In this document: positions 35,226 to 43,932 of the stretch, in pieces
Layout: each line of letters starts with the position of its first letter
How positions within the stretch are numbered: the stretch's first letter is position 1
Assembly: GCA_963721335.1 (NCBI GenBank)
Contig: CAVRIV010000002.1
Coordinates: 434,001 to 498,000, forward strand
Source of the DNA: CAVXDY01 sp963721335
GTDB taxonomy: Bacteria; Actinomycetota; Thermoleophilia; Miltoncostaeales; Miltoncostaeaceae
DNA length: 64,000 bases
Reading direction: 5' to 3'
Notes under the pieces: generated by a model
The model's database searches: none
The model's input: the letters and a program-made list of their open reading frames with translations, nothing else
Told to the model about the DNA's origin: nothing
Position numbers and translations under genes: made by a program

Positions 35226-36212
35226 TCAGGGGGAGCCTCTGCGGTCGCGGGGGCGGGCCCCCTCGATGCTAGGCGGTGCCGCCCTCGCCGGGACCCGGCC
35301 GAATGTCCCCCTTCGGCGGCCCGGCCCTCGCCGCCGGCGCCGGCGGAGCTCGCGAGGACGGGGCTCCCGCACGAGCAGGGAGGCGAGGGCCGCCGCCGGC
35401 AGCACCACCGCGAGCCCGCCGAGGATGTCCAGCACGTAATGGTTGCCGGTGACCACGATCGACACCGCCACGAGCACCGGGTACGCGAGACCGAGGGCGC
35501 GCGACCACGCCCACGGGGTCAGCCGCCAGAGGGCCCACGCCACCACGGGCGCCATGCCCACGTGCAGGCTCGGCATGGCCGCGACCGGGTTGTAGAAGGC
35601 GCGCACCAGCGGAGAGTCGAGATCCACGAACGTCTGCGAGCTGACCGTGTCGGTGAAGCCGGAGGCCAGCAGGCGCGGCGGGGCCACGGGCTGAAGGGCG
35701 TACCAGACCAGCCCGGCCGACCACGACAGCAGCGCCATGTTGCGCAGGAAGGCGTAGGAGTCGCGGCTGTAGCGGTAGACCAGGAACAGGGTCAGCGGCA
35801 GGACGATCACCTGGCTGCCCACGTAGAAGATGTTCCAGAAGGGCATGCCGAGGTGATGCGACACGAAGAAGTCCTGAAGGCCGGGCTCCCAGTGGATGCC
35901 CAGCGTGCGCTCGAGGTCGATCAGGGACGCCGCATTGCGCCGCCCCTCCTCCAGGGTGCCGCCCCAGAACCCCTTCACCAGGTTGTAGACGCCGTAGGCC
36001 CCCAGGGCGATGGCGGCCTCCTGCCACCCGGTGCCGACCGTCGCGGCCCGGCGCCGCGCCGCGACCGCGAGGATCACCAGGCGCCGCCAGGCGGCCCCCG
36101 CGGACGCCAGCCACGCGACCCAGAGCGCCCTCGCCGAGCCCCGCACGCGTGCCCCCGCCGCGCCGCGGCGCATGGCGGGAAGGTCGCGTCGCTCGTCTCG
36201 GAGCTGTGGCAT
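35226..36212 (-). CDS. PAP2/inositolphosphotransferase-like membrane protein
   Basis: Five to six membrane helices surround the PAP2-type sites NPVAAMPSLHVGMAP (PSLH replaces PSGH) and VTGNHYVLDILGG (His-x3-Asp). This version of the motif is found in the Aur1/Ipt1-like branch (inositol-phosphate transferases on lipids) rather than in plain phosphatases. The C-terminal 50 residues are Arg/Pro-rich. The start may be ATG 36212 or 36173. It lies 49 nt downstream of the hopanoid operon in the same direction and could share its transcript. Confidence 0.78.
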   Translation of the reverse strand: MPQLRDERRDLPAMRRGAAGARVRGSARALWVAWLASAGAAWRRLVILAVAARRRAATVGTGWQEAAIALGAYGVYNLVKGFWGGTLEEGRRNAASLIDLERTLGIHWEPGLQDFFVSHHLGMPFWNIFYVGSQVIVLPLTLFLVYRYSRDSYAFLRNMALLSWSAGLVWYALQPVAPPRLLASGFTDTVSSQTFVDLDSPLVRAFYNPVAAMPSLHVGMAPVVAWALWRLTPWAWSRALGLAYPVLVAVSIVVTGNHYVLDILGGLAVVLPAAALASLLVREPRPRELRRRRRRGPGRRRGTFGRVPARAAPPSIEGARPRDRRGSP

Positions 36213-36261
36213 CCCGCGATCCCTCAAATGTGGGAGGGCAACCCCCGGATCGTAACATCGG

Positions 36262-37596
36262 TCACGCGGCGCCAGTCTCCTCCCGAGCGCCCGGAACGAC
36301 CAGGCGCGCCGCACGGATGCCGCTGCGAACCGCCCCCTCCATGGTCGCCGGCCAGCCGGTGGCGGTCCACGCGCCCGCCAGCGCCACCCCGGGCACGGGG
36401 GTCGCGGGGCCGGGGCGGCGGCCGGCCTGGCCCGGCGCGGACGCGAAGGTGGCCTGCGGCTCCTTGACCACCGCGCTCGCCATCACCTCGGCCGTGCGGG
36501 CGGGCGGCAGCAGGTGCTCAAGCTCGGCGCGGATGAGCCCCGCGAGCTCGTGGCGGGGCACCTCCACCTCGGTGCGGGCCCCCGAGATCGACACGGCCAG
36601 ATGGTGTCCCAGGCCCCCGCCATGTCCCATCGCGGTGCGGTTGAAGATCCACTGCGCGGGCCCGTCGACCACGGCCGTGAACGGCTCGTCCATGACCGGC
36701 CGGTCGTACCAGACGTGCACGTTGACGATCGGCGACGCGCCCAGCCCGGGGTCGGCGGGCAGCGCATCCGGGGCCACGGCGCGCACCCGGTCGGGGGGCA
36801 GGGCCAGCACGACGCCGTCCGCCTCCAGGCGCTCGCCGTCGCTCAGGGTCACGCCGCCGGGGCCCGCCTCGGCGACGGCGCGCCCGGTGAGCACCCGGCC
36901 CCCGCGGGCCTCGATCGCCTCGCGCGCCGGCGGGTCGATCAGGCGCGAGAGGCCCACGCGCGACCACCCGATCGCCGAGCCGGTGGGGGTGCGGAGGAAG
37001 CCCTCGTGGAAGACGAAGGCGGCGAGCGCCGCCGAGACCCGGTCGCTGCGGTCGTTGCAGGTGGGCAGCACGATCAGGTCCCAGAACCGGGCGATGGCGG
37101 CCGGATCCTGGCCGCGCTCGGAGAGCCAGCCCGCGAAGCTGACCCCGTCCAGAGCCTCCCGGGCGGCGGGGCGCAGCGCGGCGAGGGCCGCCAGGGCGCG
37201 CAGGGCGGCCGCCTTCTGGCGCGCCGACAGGAGCGGGTAGGCCGCGAACGAGGGACCCAGGTGGAGGGGCGCCGGCAGCGCCGACGCGCGCAGCGCCCCG
37301 CGCCGTCCCGCCCGGTCGCGCACGGGCACGTCGAGGCGCGGCTGCAGCACCGTGTGGCGCAGGGTGCCCAGCTGCCGCAGGAGGGCCATGTAGGCCGAGC
37401 AGCACCCCAGGAAGACGTGCTGGCCGTTGTCCACCTCGCGCCCCGTGTCGGGGTCGCGGAAGCTGTAGGCCTTGCCGCCCAGGAAGGGCCGCCGCTCCAC
37501 GAGCGTGACCCGCGCCCCCCGCCCGGCGGCCTCCACGGCGGCCGCGACGCCCGCCAGCCCGCCCCCGCAGACCACCACCGACCTCGGGCGGGTCAT
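36262..37596 (-). CDS. hpnE: Hydroxysqualene dehydroxylase / squalene-associated FAD desaturase HpnE
   Basis: The FAD-binding N-terminus is VVVCGGGLAGVAAAVEAAGRG followed by LVERRPFLGGKAYSF; NGQHVFLGCCSAY and the C-terminal GVALAGAWTATGWPATMEGAV are typical of the squalene-associated amine-oxidase-like family. With HpnC and HpnD it makes squalene from farnesyl diphosphate by way of presqualene diphosphate and hydroxysqualene. Length is 444 residues. Its ATG overlaps the hpnD stop by 4 nt. It is the last gene of the coupled hopanoid run. Confidence 0.92.
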   Translation of the reverse strand: MTRPRSVVVCGGGLAGVAAAVEAAGRGARVTLVERRPFLGGKAYSFRDPDTGREVDNGQHVFLGCCSAYMALLRQLGTLRHTVLQPRLDVPVRDRAGRRGALRASALPAPLHLGPSFAAYPLLSARQKAAALRALAALAALRPAAREALDGVSFAGWLSERGQDPAAIARFWDLIVLPTCNDRSDRVSAALAAFVFHEGFLRTPTGSAIGWSRVGLSRLIDPPAREAIEARGGRVLTGRAVAEAGPGGVTLSDGERLEADGVVLALPPDRVRAVAPDALPADPGLGASPIVNVHVWYDRPVMDEPFTAVVDGPAQWIFNRTAMGHGGGLGHHLAVSISGARTEVEVPRHELAGLIRAELEHLLPPARTAEVMASAVVKEPQATFASAPGQAGRRPGPATPVPGVALAGAWTATGWPATMEGAVRSGIRAARLVVPGAREETGAA

Positions 37597-38447
37597 CGCA
37601 GGGCGGCCGCGGTCCGTTGGCCCATCAGGGCGAGCTTGCGCGAGGTCGACAGCGACACCCGCTCGGAGAAGACGTCGTAGTCGCGCGCCTCGATCTGCTC
37701 GAGGATCTCGCGGTAGAGGCCGGACATCATCGAGACGCACATGCGGGCGCGGCGATCGAGCAGCGGCAGCAGGCGCTCCCCGCGCGCGAAGTAGTCGCGG
37801 GCCCGCTCGGCCTGGTCGCTCATCAGGCGGCGGAACTCAGGGGTCGCGACCCCCTCCCGCAGGTCGCCCTCGGACACGCCGTGGGCCTCCATCTCGTCGG
37901 CCGGCAGGTAGATGCGGTCGCGCCCCGCGTCCTCGGCCACGTCGCGCATGATGTTGACGAGCTGGAGCGCCACGCCGAGGTCGGCGGCGTGCTCCGGGGC
38001 GCGCCGGTCGTCGAACCCGAAGACGTGCAGGCTCACCAGCCCCACCGCTCCCGCCACGCGGTCGCAGTAGACCTTCAGCGCCGGGAAGTCGGGGTAGCGC
38101 GAGATCGTCAGGTCCATCTCGACGCCGTCGAGCAGGGCGTCGAGGTGCTCGCGCGGGATGTCGAACCGGCGGACCGTGTCGGCCAGGGCGACCAGCACCG
38201 CGTCGCCGGGCGGCACGTCGCCCCGGTAGCAGCGCTCCACCTCGTCACGCCGCGCGGCCACCGACGCCAGCCGGCGATCCATGGAGTCCTCGTCGTTGAC
38301 CCCGTCGTCGGCGCGGCGGCTGAAGGCGTACGCCGCGTAGATCCCGCTGCGTCGCTCGGGCGGGAGCAGCACGAAGCCGTAGTAGAAGTTGCGCGCCTCG
38401 GCCCGGGCGATCTCGCGGCAGCGCTCGTAGGCCTCGGCCACCGTCAC
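37593..38447 (-). CDS. hpnD: Presqualene diphosphate synthase HpnD
   Basis: The squalene/phytoene synthase fold is shown by the first Asp-rich motif RRADDGVNDED (about 45-53) and the second in QLVNIMRDVAEDAGRDRIYLP. FYYGFVLLPPERRSGIYAAYAF at the N-terminus is characteristic of this enzyme. It joins two farnesyl diphosphates to presqualene diphosphate. The GTG at 38447 overlaps the hpnC stop (GTGA). Length is 284 residues. Confidence 0.9.
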   Translation of the reverse strand: MTVAEAYERCREIARAEARNFYYGFVLLPPERRSGIYAAYAFSRRADDGVNDEDSMDRRLASVAARRDEVERCYRGDVPPGDAVLVALADTVRRFDIPREHLDALLDGVEMDLTISRYPDFPALKVYCDRVAGAVGLVSLHVFGFDDRRAPEHAADLGVALQLVNIMRDVAEDAGRDRIYLPADEMEAHGVSEGDLREGVATPEFRRLMSDQAERARDYFARGERLLPLLDRRARMCVSMMSGLYREILEQIEARDYDVFSERVSLSTSRKLALMGQRTAAALR

Positions 38448-39316
38448 CGTGGGCGCCCCACCATGCGCAGCGCGGTCTGGGCGGCCAGGCGGGCCCGCCC
38501 GCGGACGCCGGGCGCGGGCCGGCGCGCCAGCGTGTCGTGATCCTGACGGGCGATCGCGTCGCACAGCGCCAGGCCCGCGGCGCTGAAGGCCCGCAGGTCG
38601 AGCGAGACGCGCCGGGGCACGAACCGGTGGAGCGGCGCCCCCTGCTCCAGGAAGGTGCGCGCGCGCCCCACCTCGAGCGCGACCAGCTCGCGCACCGCCG
38701 GCGTCGCGACCTCGGCCCGCAGATCGTCCTCCGTCACGCCGAGGCGGGCCATGTCCTCGCGCGGGAGGTAGATCCGGTCGCGGTCGCGCAGGTCGCGCCG
38801 GATGTCCTGCCAGAAGTTCACGAGCTGGAGCCCGGTGCAGGTGGCGTCGCTCATGCCCGTCCGCCAGGGGTCGCGGTACCCCAGCACCCCCAGCACCATC
38901 TCGCCCACCGAGGTGGCCGAGTGGCGGCAGTAGTGCAGGAGCTCGTCGTGGGTGTCCCACCGCGACTGCCGCTGGTCCATGCGGTTGGCCTCGATCAGGC
39001 GGCGGAAGGGGTCGAGATCCATCCCCCGGCGGGCGATCGTGTCGGCCAGGGCCACCAGGCGCGCGTCGGCGGCCGCCCCGGCGGCCGCCCGGTCGAGCTC
39101 CTCCTCCCAGGCGTCCAGCGCGGCCAGGCGGTCGGCCGGGCCGCCGGGCCCCTCGTCGCCCAGGTCGTCCGTGGCGCGGCAGAACGCGTAGACGACACGC
39201 ATGTCGGCGCGCACGTCCCGGGGGGCCAGGGCGAAGGCGACGGGGAAGTTCTCGTCGTGGGCCCGGGTCGCCCGGCGCGCGGCGGCCCGCCCCTCGCGCA
39301 GCCCGGCGCCGGTCAT
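38444..39316 (-). CDS. hpnC: Hydroxysqualene synthase HpnC
   Basis: This second squalene-synthase-like enzyme has DENFPVAFALAPRDVRADM, the Asp motif CRATDDLGDE, and QLVNFWQDIRRDLRDRDRIYLP. HpnC turns presqualene diphosphate into hydroxysqualene. It differs from HpnD in the first motif spacing and the NFWQD sequence, which lets the two be told apart. The ATG at 39316 overlaps the shc stop by 4 nt. Length is 290 residues. Confidence 0.9.
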   Translation of the reverse strand: MTGAGLREGRAAARRATRAHDENFPVAFALAPRDVRADMRVVYAFCRATDDLGDEGPGGPADRLAALDAWEEELDRAAAGAAADARLVALADTIARRGMDLDPFRRLIEANRMDQRQSRWDTHDELLHYCRHSATSVGEMVLGVLGYRDPWRTGMSDATCTGLQLVNFWQDIRRDLRDRDRIYLPREDMARLGVTEDDLRAEVATPAVRELVALEVGRARTFLEQGAPLHRFVPRRVSLDLRAFSAAGLALCDAIARQDHDTLARRPAPGVRGRARLAAQTALRMVGRPR

Positions 39317-41199
39317 CGCGTGAGCCGGGCCAGGGCGGTCACGGGGAACACCAGGCGGTAGAGGTGGTAGTTGATCATGAAGTCCGAGGGAAACCCGGTG
39401 CCGGTGAACCAGGGCTCGTCCCAGGATCCATCAGGTCGCTGGGTGCGCGCCAGGAAGTCGAGGCCGCCCTCCACGGACGGATGGTCCGGCGCCGCCGCGT
39501 GCAGCGCCAGGAGCGCCCAGGCCGTCTGCGAGGCGGTCGACTCGCCGCGGCCGATCCACTCCTCCTCGGCGTAGCTGCGGATGTCCTCGCCCCACCCGCC
39601 GTCGGCGTTCTGGTGGGCGGCCAGCCAGGCGACGGCGCGGCGGGCGCGTGGCCCGTCCATGTCCTCGCCCGCGGCGGCGAGCGCCGGCAGCGCGGCACCG
39701 GTGCCGTAGACGTGGTTCACGCCCCAGCGCCCCCACCACGACCCGTCGTCGCGCTGGGTGTCCCAGAGGTAGCCCACGCCCCGCCGCACGGCCGGATGGT
39801 CGCGCGGCAGGCCGCACTCGACCAGCGCCTCGACGACGTGGGCCGTGACGTCCTCGGTGGGGGGGTCGATGACCTCACCGAAGTCGCACAGCGGGAGCTG
39901 GGTCATCACCCGGCGGTCGTTGTCAACGTCGAATGCGCCCCAGCCCCCGTTCGCGCTCTGCATGGCGAGCAGCCAGTTGACTCCCCGCCGGACGGCCGGG
40001 TGGGAGGAGGGGTGGCCGGCCCTGCGCAGCGCGATCAGCACCTCGGCCGTGTCGTCGGTGTCGGGGTACCACTCGTTGGCGAACTCGAACGACCAGCCCC
40101 CCGGCCGGCCGCGGCGCGGGATGTGGTGCCAGTCGCCGTAGCGGGTGACCTCCTTCGACAGCATCCAGTCGCAGGCGGCGCGCAGGGCCGGGTCGTCCGG
40201 TCCCGCGCCGGAATCGGCCAGCGCGACCGCGGCCAGGCAGGTGTCCCACACCGGTGAGAGACAGGCCTGGATCCGCAGGCGATCGCCGTCGCGCACCGTG
40301 AACGTGTCGTCGAAGCCCGCCAGCGCCCGGGCGATGACCGGGTGGTCGAGCGGCCACCCCAGCGCGTGCAGCGCGAAGATCGAGTAGATCCAGGGCGGCT
40401 GGATGCCCCCCCACGACCCGTCGGCCTCCTGGCGGTCGCAGATCCAGCGCGCCACGCGCGCCTCCGCCAGCCGGCGCAGCGGCCGGATCGGCCGGCGGTT
40501 GTACCGACCCGCGAGGCCCATCGCCCTGGTGAGGAGCGGGGTCCAGCGGCCGGGGGTCTTCGGGGTCCCGGCGGGGTGGGTGCCCGCCGGCTCGGTGAAG
40601 AGCTCGGAGGGGCCGACCGGCTGGTGGTAGGTGGGCCGCCGCGAGAGCACGATCATCAGCGCCACGAACGTGCCCCGGGCCCAGCACGCGAAGCGGTAGG
40701 GGGAGAGGGGCGCACGGTCGGGCAGCAGGATCATCTCCGGCGGCAGCACGGGAAGGTGCTCCCAGGGGTAGTGCCCCAGCACGGCCAGCCAGAGCTTGGT
40801 GAAGAAGCGCGAGCGGTCCGCCCCGCCCAGCCGGTGGACCATGTCGCGCGCGCGGGCCATGGCCGGCTCGTCCGCCGGCTCTCCCAGCAGCTTCAGGGCG
40901 TAGTAGGCCTCGACCGTGGTGGACAGGTCCGGGGGGCCCGAGTGCCACTTGGCCCACGCGCCGTCGGGCCCCTGGGTGGCGCGCAGCTCGGCCACCAGGC
41001 CCGAGCGGTCCTCCTCGCGCAGGCGCCCGAGGGCGTGGAGCATGAAGACGTGCTCGGCGGTCATGGTGGAGTTGGACTCGAGCTCGCCCCACCAGTAGCC
41101 GTCGCCGGCCTGCAGCGCCCGCAGATGCCGCTCGGCGCGCCCGAGGGCGGCGCGCGCCCGCTCGCGCGCGCCGGCGCCGGTCGCCGCTCCCGTCGTCAC
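39313..41199 (-). CDS. shc: Squalene-hopene cyclase
   Basis: The 628-residue protein has the catalytic DxDD motif as DTDD at residues 380-383 (WYPDTDDTAEVL), many QW repeats (GSWGG, NGGWGAFD, DGGWGED, DGSW), and the family's IYSIFALHALGWPLDHP. It cyclises squalene to hopene at the membrane. The GTG at 41199 overlaps the hpnA stop (GTGA). It lies centrally in the operon, between the squalene makers and the hopanoid side-chain genes. Confidence 0.95.
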   Translation of the reverse strand: MTTGAATGAGARERARAALGRAERHLRALQAGDGYWWGELESNSTMTAEHVFMLHALGRLREEDRSGLVAELRATQGPDGAWAKWHSGPPDLSTTVEAYYALKLLGEPADEPAMARARDMVHRLGGADRSRFFTKLWLAVLGHYPWEHLPVLPPEMILLPDRAPLSPYRFACWARGTFVALMIVLSRRPTYHQPVGPSELFTEPAGTHPAGTPKTPGRWTPLLTRAMGLAGRYNRRPIRPLRRLAEARVARWICDRQEADGSWGGIQPPWIYSIFALHALGWPLDHPVIARALAGFDDTFTVRDGDRLRIQACLSPVWDTCLAAVALADSGAGPDDPALRAACDWMLSKEVTRYGDWHHIPRRGRPGGWSFEFANEWYPDTDDTAEVLIALRRAGHPSSHPAVRRGVNWLLAMQSANGGWGAFDVDNDRRVMTQLPLCDFGEVIDPPTEDVTAHVVEALVECGLPRDHPAVRRGVGYLWDTQRDDGSWWGRWGVNHVYGTGAALPALAAAGEDMDGPRARRAVAWLAAHQNADGGWGEDIRSYAEEEWIGRGESTASQTAWALLALHAAAPDHPSVEGGLDFLARTQRPDGSWDEPWFTGTGFPSDFMINYHLYRLVFPVTALARLTR

Positions 41200-42185
41200 G
41201 CCGCCGCCCTCCGCCCCTGGAACCAGTCGATCGCGTCGGCGAGCGCCGCCCGCACGGGCGACTGGGGCAGGCCCAGCTCGCGCACGGCGCGGGAGCCGTC
41301 CACGAACATGCGCTTGCGCGCCATGAGCGCGCCGTCGAGGGGCGCGAGCGGCTCCCGGCCGAGCAGCCGGCCCTCGATGGTCTCGTCCACCGCCGCAACC
41401 GCGATGGCCAGCGCGTGGGGCAGCCGCACGCGCGGTGCCCGGCGGCCGGCCAGCCCGGCCAGGATCCGCAGGATCTGCCGCAGGGTCAGGTTCTCGTTGC
41501 CCAGGATGTAGCGCCGCCCGCTCTCGCCGCGCTCGAGCGCCAGGCGATGCCCTGCCGCGACGTCCCGCACGTCGACCAGGTTCAGCCCGGTGTTGACGTA
41601 GGCGGCCATGCGCCCCGCCAGGAAGTCGGTGACGATGCGCCCCGTGGGCGTCGGCCCGTGGTCTCCCGGCCCGACGGGGGCGGTGGGGTTGACGATCACG
41701 ACGTGCTGCCCCTCGGCCGCCGCGGCCAGTGCGAGGTACTCCGAGGCGACCTTCGAGCGCTTGTACGCGCCGATCACCTGCGCGGGGGGGAGCGGCGTGT
41801 CCTCGTCCCCGGGACGGCCGTCGGCCGGCAGGCCGACCGTGGCCACCGACGAGCAGTGGACCAGCGGCACGTCGGCCTCCCGCGCCGCCGCCAGGACGTT
41901 GCGCGAGCCGCCGACGTTGGTGGCGGTCACCTGGTCCGCCTCGTGGCGGGCGAGCGAGTAGCGCGCCCCCACGTGGAACACCGCGTCCACGCCCCGCGTC
42001 GCGGCGCGCACCGACCCGGCGTCGCGCAGGTCGCCCGCCACCGCCTCGCAGCCGGCGGGCAGCCGCCCCGATCCCATGCTCTCGGGCCGCACGAGGGCCC
42101 GCACGGTCCACCCCCGGGTCATCAGGTCGGCGGCGACGTGGCCGCCGATGAATCCGGTGGCCCCGGTGACGAGCGCGACGCTCAC
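41196..42185 (-). CDS. hpnA: Hopanoid-associated NAD-dependent epimerase/dehydratase HpnA
   Basis: An extended SDR: NAD-binding VTGATGFIGGHVAADL at the N-terminus, FHVGARYSLARHEA, and YKRSKVASEYLAL, which holds the YxxxK-type catalytic pair. The match is to the hopanoid-associated sugar epimerase HpnA, whose precise step is not settled. Length is 329 residues. The GTG at 42185 overlaps the hpnG stop. Its position argues for side-chain modification. Confidence 0.88.
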   Translation of the reverse strand: MSVALVTGATGFIGGHVAADLMTRGWTVRALVRPESMGSGRLPAGCEAVAGDLRDAGSVRAATRGVDAVFHVGARYSLARHEADQVTATNVGGSRNVLAAAREADVPLVHCSSVATVGLPADGRPGDEDTPLPPAQVIGAYKRSKVASEYLALAAAAEGQHVVIVNPTAPVGPGDHGPTPTGRIVTDFLAGRMAAYVNTGLNLVDVRDVAAGHRLALERGESGRRYILGNENLTLRQILRILAGLAGRRAPRVRLPHALAIAVAAVDETIEGRLLGREPLAPLDGALMARKRMFVDGSRAVRELGLPQSPVRAALADAIDWFQGRRAAA

Positions 42186-42818
42186 CCGACGCGCTCCAGC
42201 AGCTCGCCCACCCCGCCGCGCAGCGCCTTCGAGGCCGCTCGGGCGGCCGGCGCCAGGCGCAGCAGCGCCGGTATCTCGCGGGGGTAGCGGACGAAGTAGA
42301 AGATCCCGGAGAACGGGCTGAGCCGTCCGGTGGCGTCCATCAGCCGGTCGAAGTCCGGCATCCGGTGACGGGCCTCGTCGGTGACGGCGCGCAGGCTGAG
42401 GAACGGGACCGACTCGGCCGCCGCCGCCCGCGCGAGGGCGGCGCTCTCCAGGTTGACCGCCAGGCCGTCGAGGCGCGCCCGGTCCTGCGGCGTGCGGGCC
42501 AGGCGGACCGAGCTCACGAGCGTCCCGCGCCGTCCCGGCGCGGCGCTCAGCAGTTCCGGATCGGCCGCGGAATCGATCCCCCGTGGCCTCCTCCACGACC
42601 TCGTCGGCGGCCACCAGATCGCCGGTGCGCAGGTCCGGCGCGAGGGCCCCGCAGAAGCCGGCGGCCAGCAGCGCCCGGGGCCGGGTGGCCGCGATCCGCC
42701 CGCCCGCCCGCTCCGCGGCGGCCGCGCCCATCCCCGACAGGTGGATCTCGACGCCGGGCCCGATCAGGTCTGCCAGCGCGCGCCGCTCCGCGGGAACGGC
42801 GCACACCACCGCGATCAC
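42182..42818 (-). CDS. hpnG: Adenosylhopane nucleosidase HpnG-like phosphorylase, frame broken near 42580
   Basis: The N-terminal half (AVVCAVPAERRALADLIGPG, HLSGMGAAAAERAG, LLAAGFCGALAPDLRTGDLV) and C-terminal half (GLAVNLESAALARAAAAESVPFLSLRAVTDEA) are the two parts of a PNP/UDP family nucleosidase. They lie in different frames, joined by removal of one base from a 5-base G run (C run on the plus strand, near 42578-42582). HpnG removes adenine from adenosylhopane to give a ribosylhopane. About 211 residues when joined. The GTG at 42818 overlaps the hpnH stop, and the stop overlaps the hpnA start. Confidence 0.82.
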
Positions 42819-43822
42819 GAGCGGGCCAGCGCCACCAGGTCGCGCGGGCTCTTCAGCGCCTCGAGGATCGTGCTCGCCTCGTAGCCGCAGTGCATCAGGC
42901 AGTTCGCGCAACGGGGGTCGCGGTCCGTGCCGTAGGCCTCCCAGTCGGTGCCCTCGTACAGCTCCTTGAGGCTGCCGACGTGCTTGTCGGCGAGCATGTA
43001 GCAGGGGCTCCGCCATCCCTCGACGGTGTACGTGGGCATCGACCACGCGCTGCACCGGTAGTTGCGCTTGCCGGTCAGGAACTCGTGGAAGAGGGGGTTG
43101 TTGTAGAACGGGATGTCCATGTGGTCGCAGAGCTCGTGCACCTCGGCGTACAGGGCCTGGGCCTCGGTGCGGGCCAGGAACTGCTCGCGATCGTGGGTGA
43201 CCGACTCGTAGTCGTAGCCCGGTGACGTGATGCAGCCCTCGATGCCCATGTCCTTGAGGTAGGCGAAAAGGTCCACGTACTCGCTGGCGGCCACGCCGCG
43301 ATAGATGGTGGTGTTGGTGCACACGCGGTAGCCCAGCTCGATGGCCTCCCGCATGTGAGCCGTGGCCTTGTCGAACACGCCCGCGCGATCGACGGCGTGG
43401 TCGTGCACCTCGCGCAGGCCGTCGAGGTGGACGACGAACGCGAAATGGGTCGAGGGCGGGATGCGGCCGAACGCGCGGTTCATGAGGATGCCGTTCGTGC
43501 ACATGTAGACGAAGCGGCCCTGGGCGATGATGCCGTTGACGATCTCGTCGATCTCCTTGTGGATCATCGGCTCGCCGCCGGGGATGTTCACGATCGGCGC
43601 GCCGGCCTCCTCGGCCACGCGCAGGCATTCCTCGACGGGCATGCGCTTGTGGAACACGTGCTCGTACTCGCGGATGCGCCCGCAGCCGTGGCACGCCAGG
43701 TTGCAGATCTCGAGCGGCTCCAGCATCAGCGTGAAGGGGAAGCGCTGCTCCCGTTTGATCAGCTTCTTCTTCACCAGATAGGTGGCCATTCCCAGCTCGA
43801 GTGCGCGCGGGCGGTGGGGCAC
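42815..43822 (-). CDS. hpnH: Adenosyl-hopene transferase HpnH (radical SAM)
   Basis: The [4Fe-4S] site is Cys40, Cys44, Cys47 in ICNLACHGCG. PGGEPMIHKEID follows as the SAM-binding GGE motif, and FVVHLDGLREVHDHAVDRAGVF and the C-terminal CANCLMHCGYEAS are typical for HpnH. It adds the 5'-deoxyadenosyl radical to hopene (diploptene) to form adenosylhopane. The start is GTG 43822 with AGGAG about 8 nt upstream, or ATG 43789. It opens the serially overlapping run. Confidence 0.93.
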   Translation of the reverse strand: MPHRPRALELGMATYLVKKKLIKREQRFPFTLMLEPLEICNLACHGCGRIREYEHVFHKRMPVEECLRVAEEAGAPIVNIPGGEPMIHKEIDEIVNGIIAQGRFVYMCTNGILMNRAFGRIPPSTHFAFVVHLDGLREVHDHAVDRAGVFDKATAHMREAIELGYRVCTNTTIYRGVAASEYVDLFAYLKDMGIEGCITSPGYDYESVTHDREQFLARTEAQALYAEVHELCDHMDIPFYNNPLFHEFLTGKRNYRCSAWSMPTYTVEGWRSPCYMLADKHVGSLKELYEGTDWEAYGTDRDPRCANCLMHCGYEASTILEALKSPRDLVALARS

Positions 43823-43932
43823 GATGCAGCTCCTGGCGGGGCGAAGGACGATGTTCCGGCGTTCTCAAGGCGAATCTATCCCAACCGCCGCGCGCGCGCC
43901 GCTCCCCCCGAGGCACGCCGGGGCCCGGCGCC

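Noticed and set aside
36514..37680. 388-codon plus-strand open frame opposite hpnE
   Set aside because: It mirrors the codon bias of hpnE and has no domain features.
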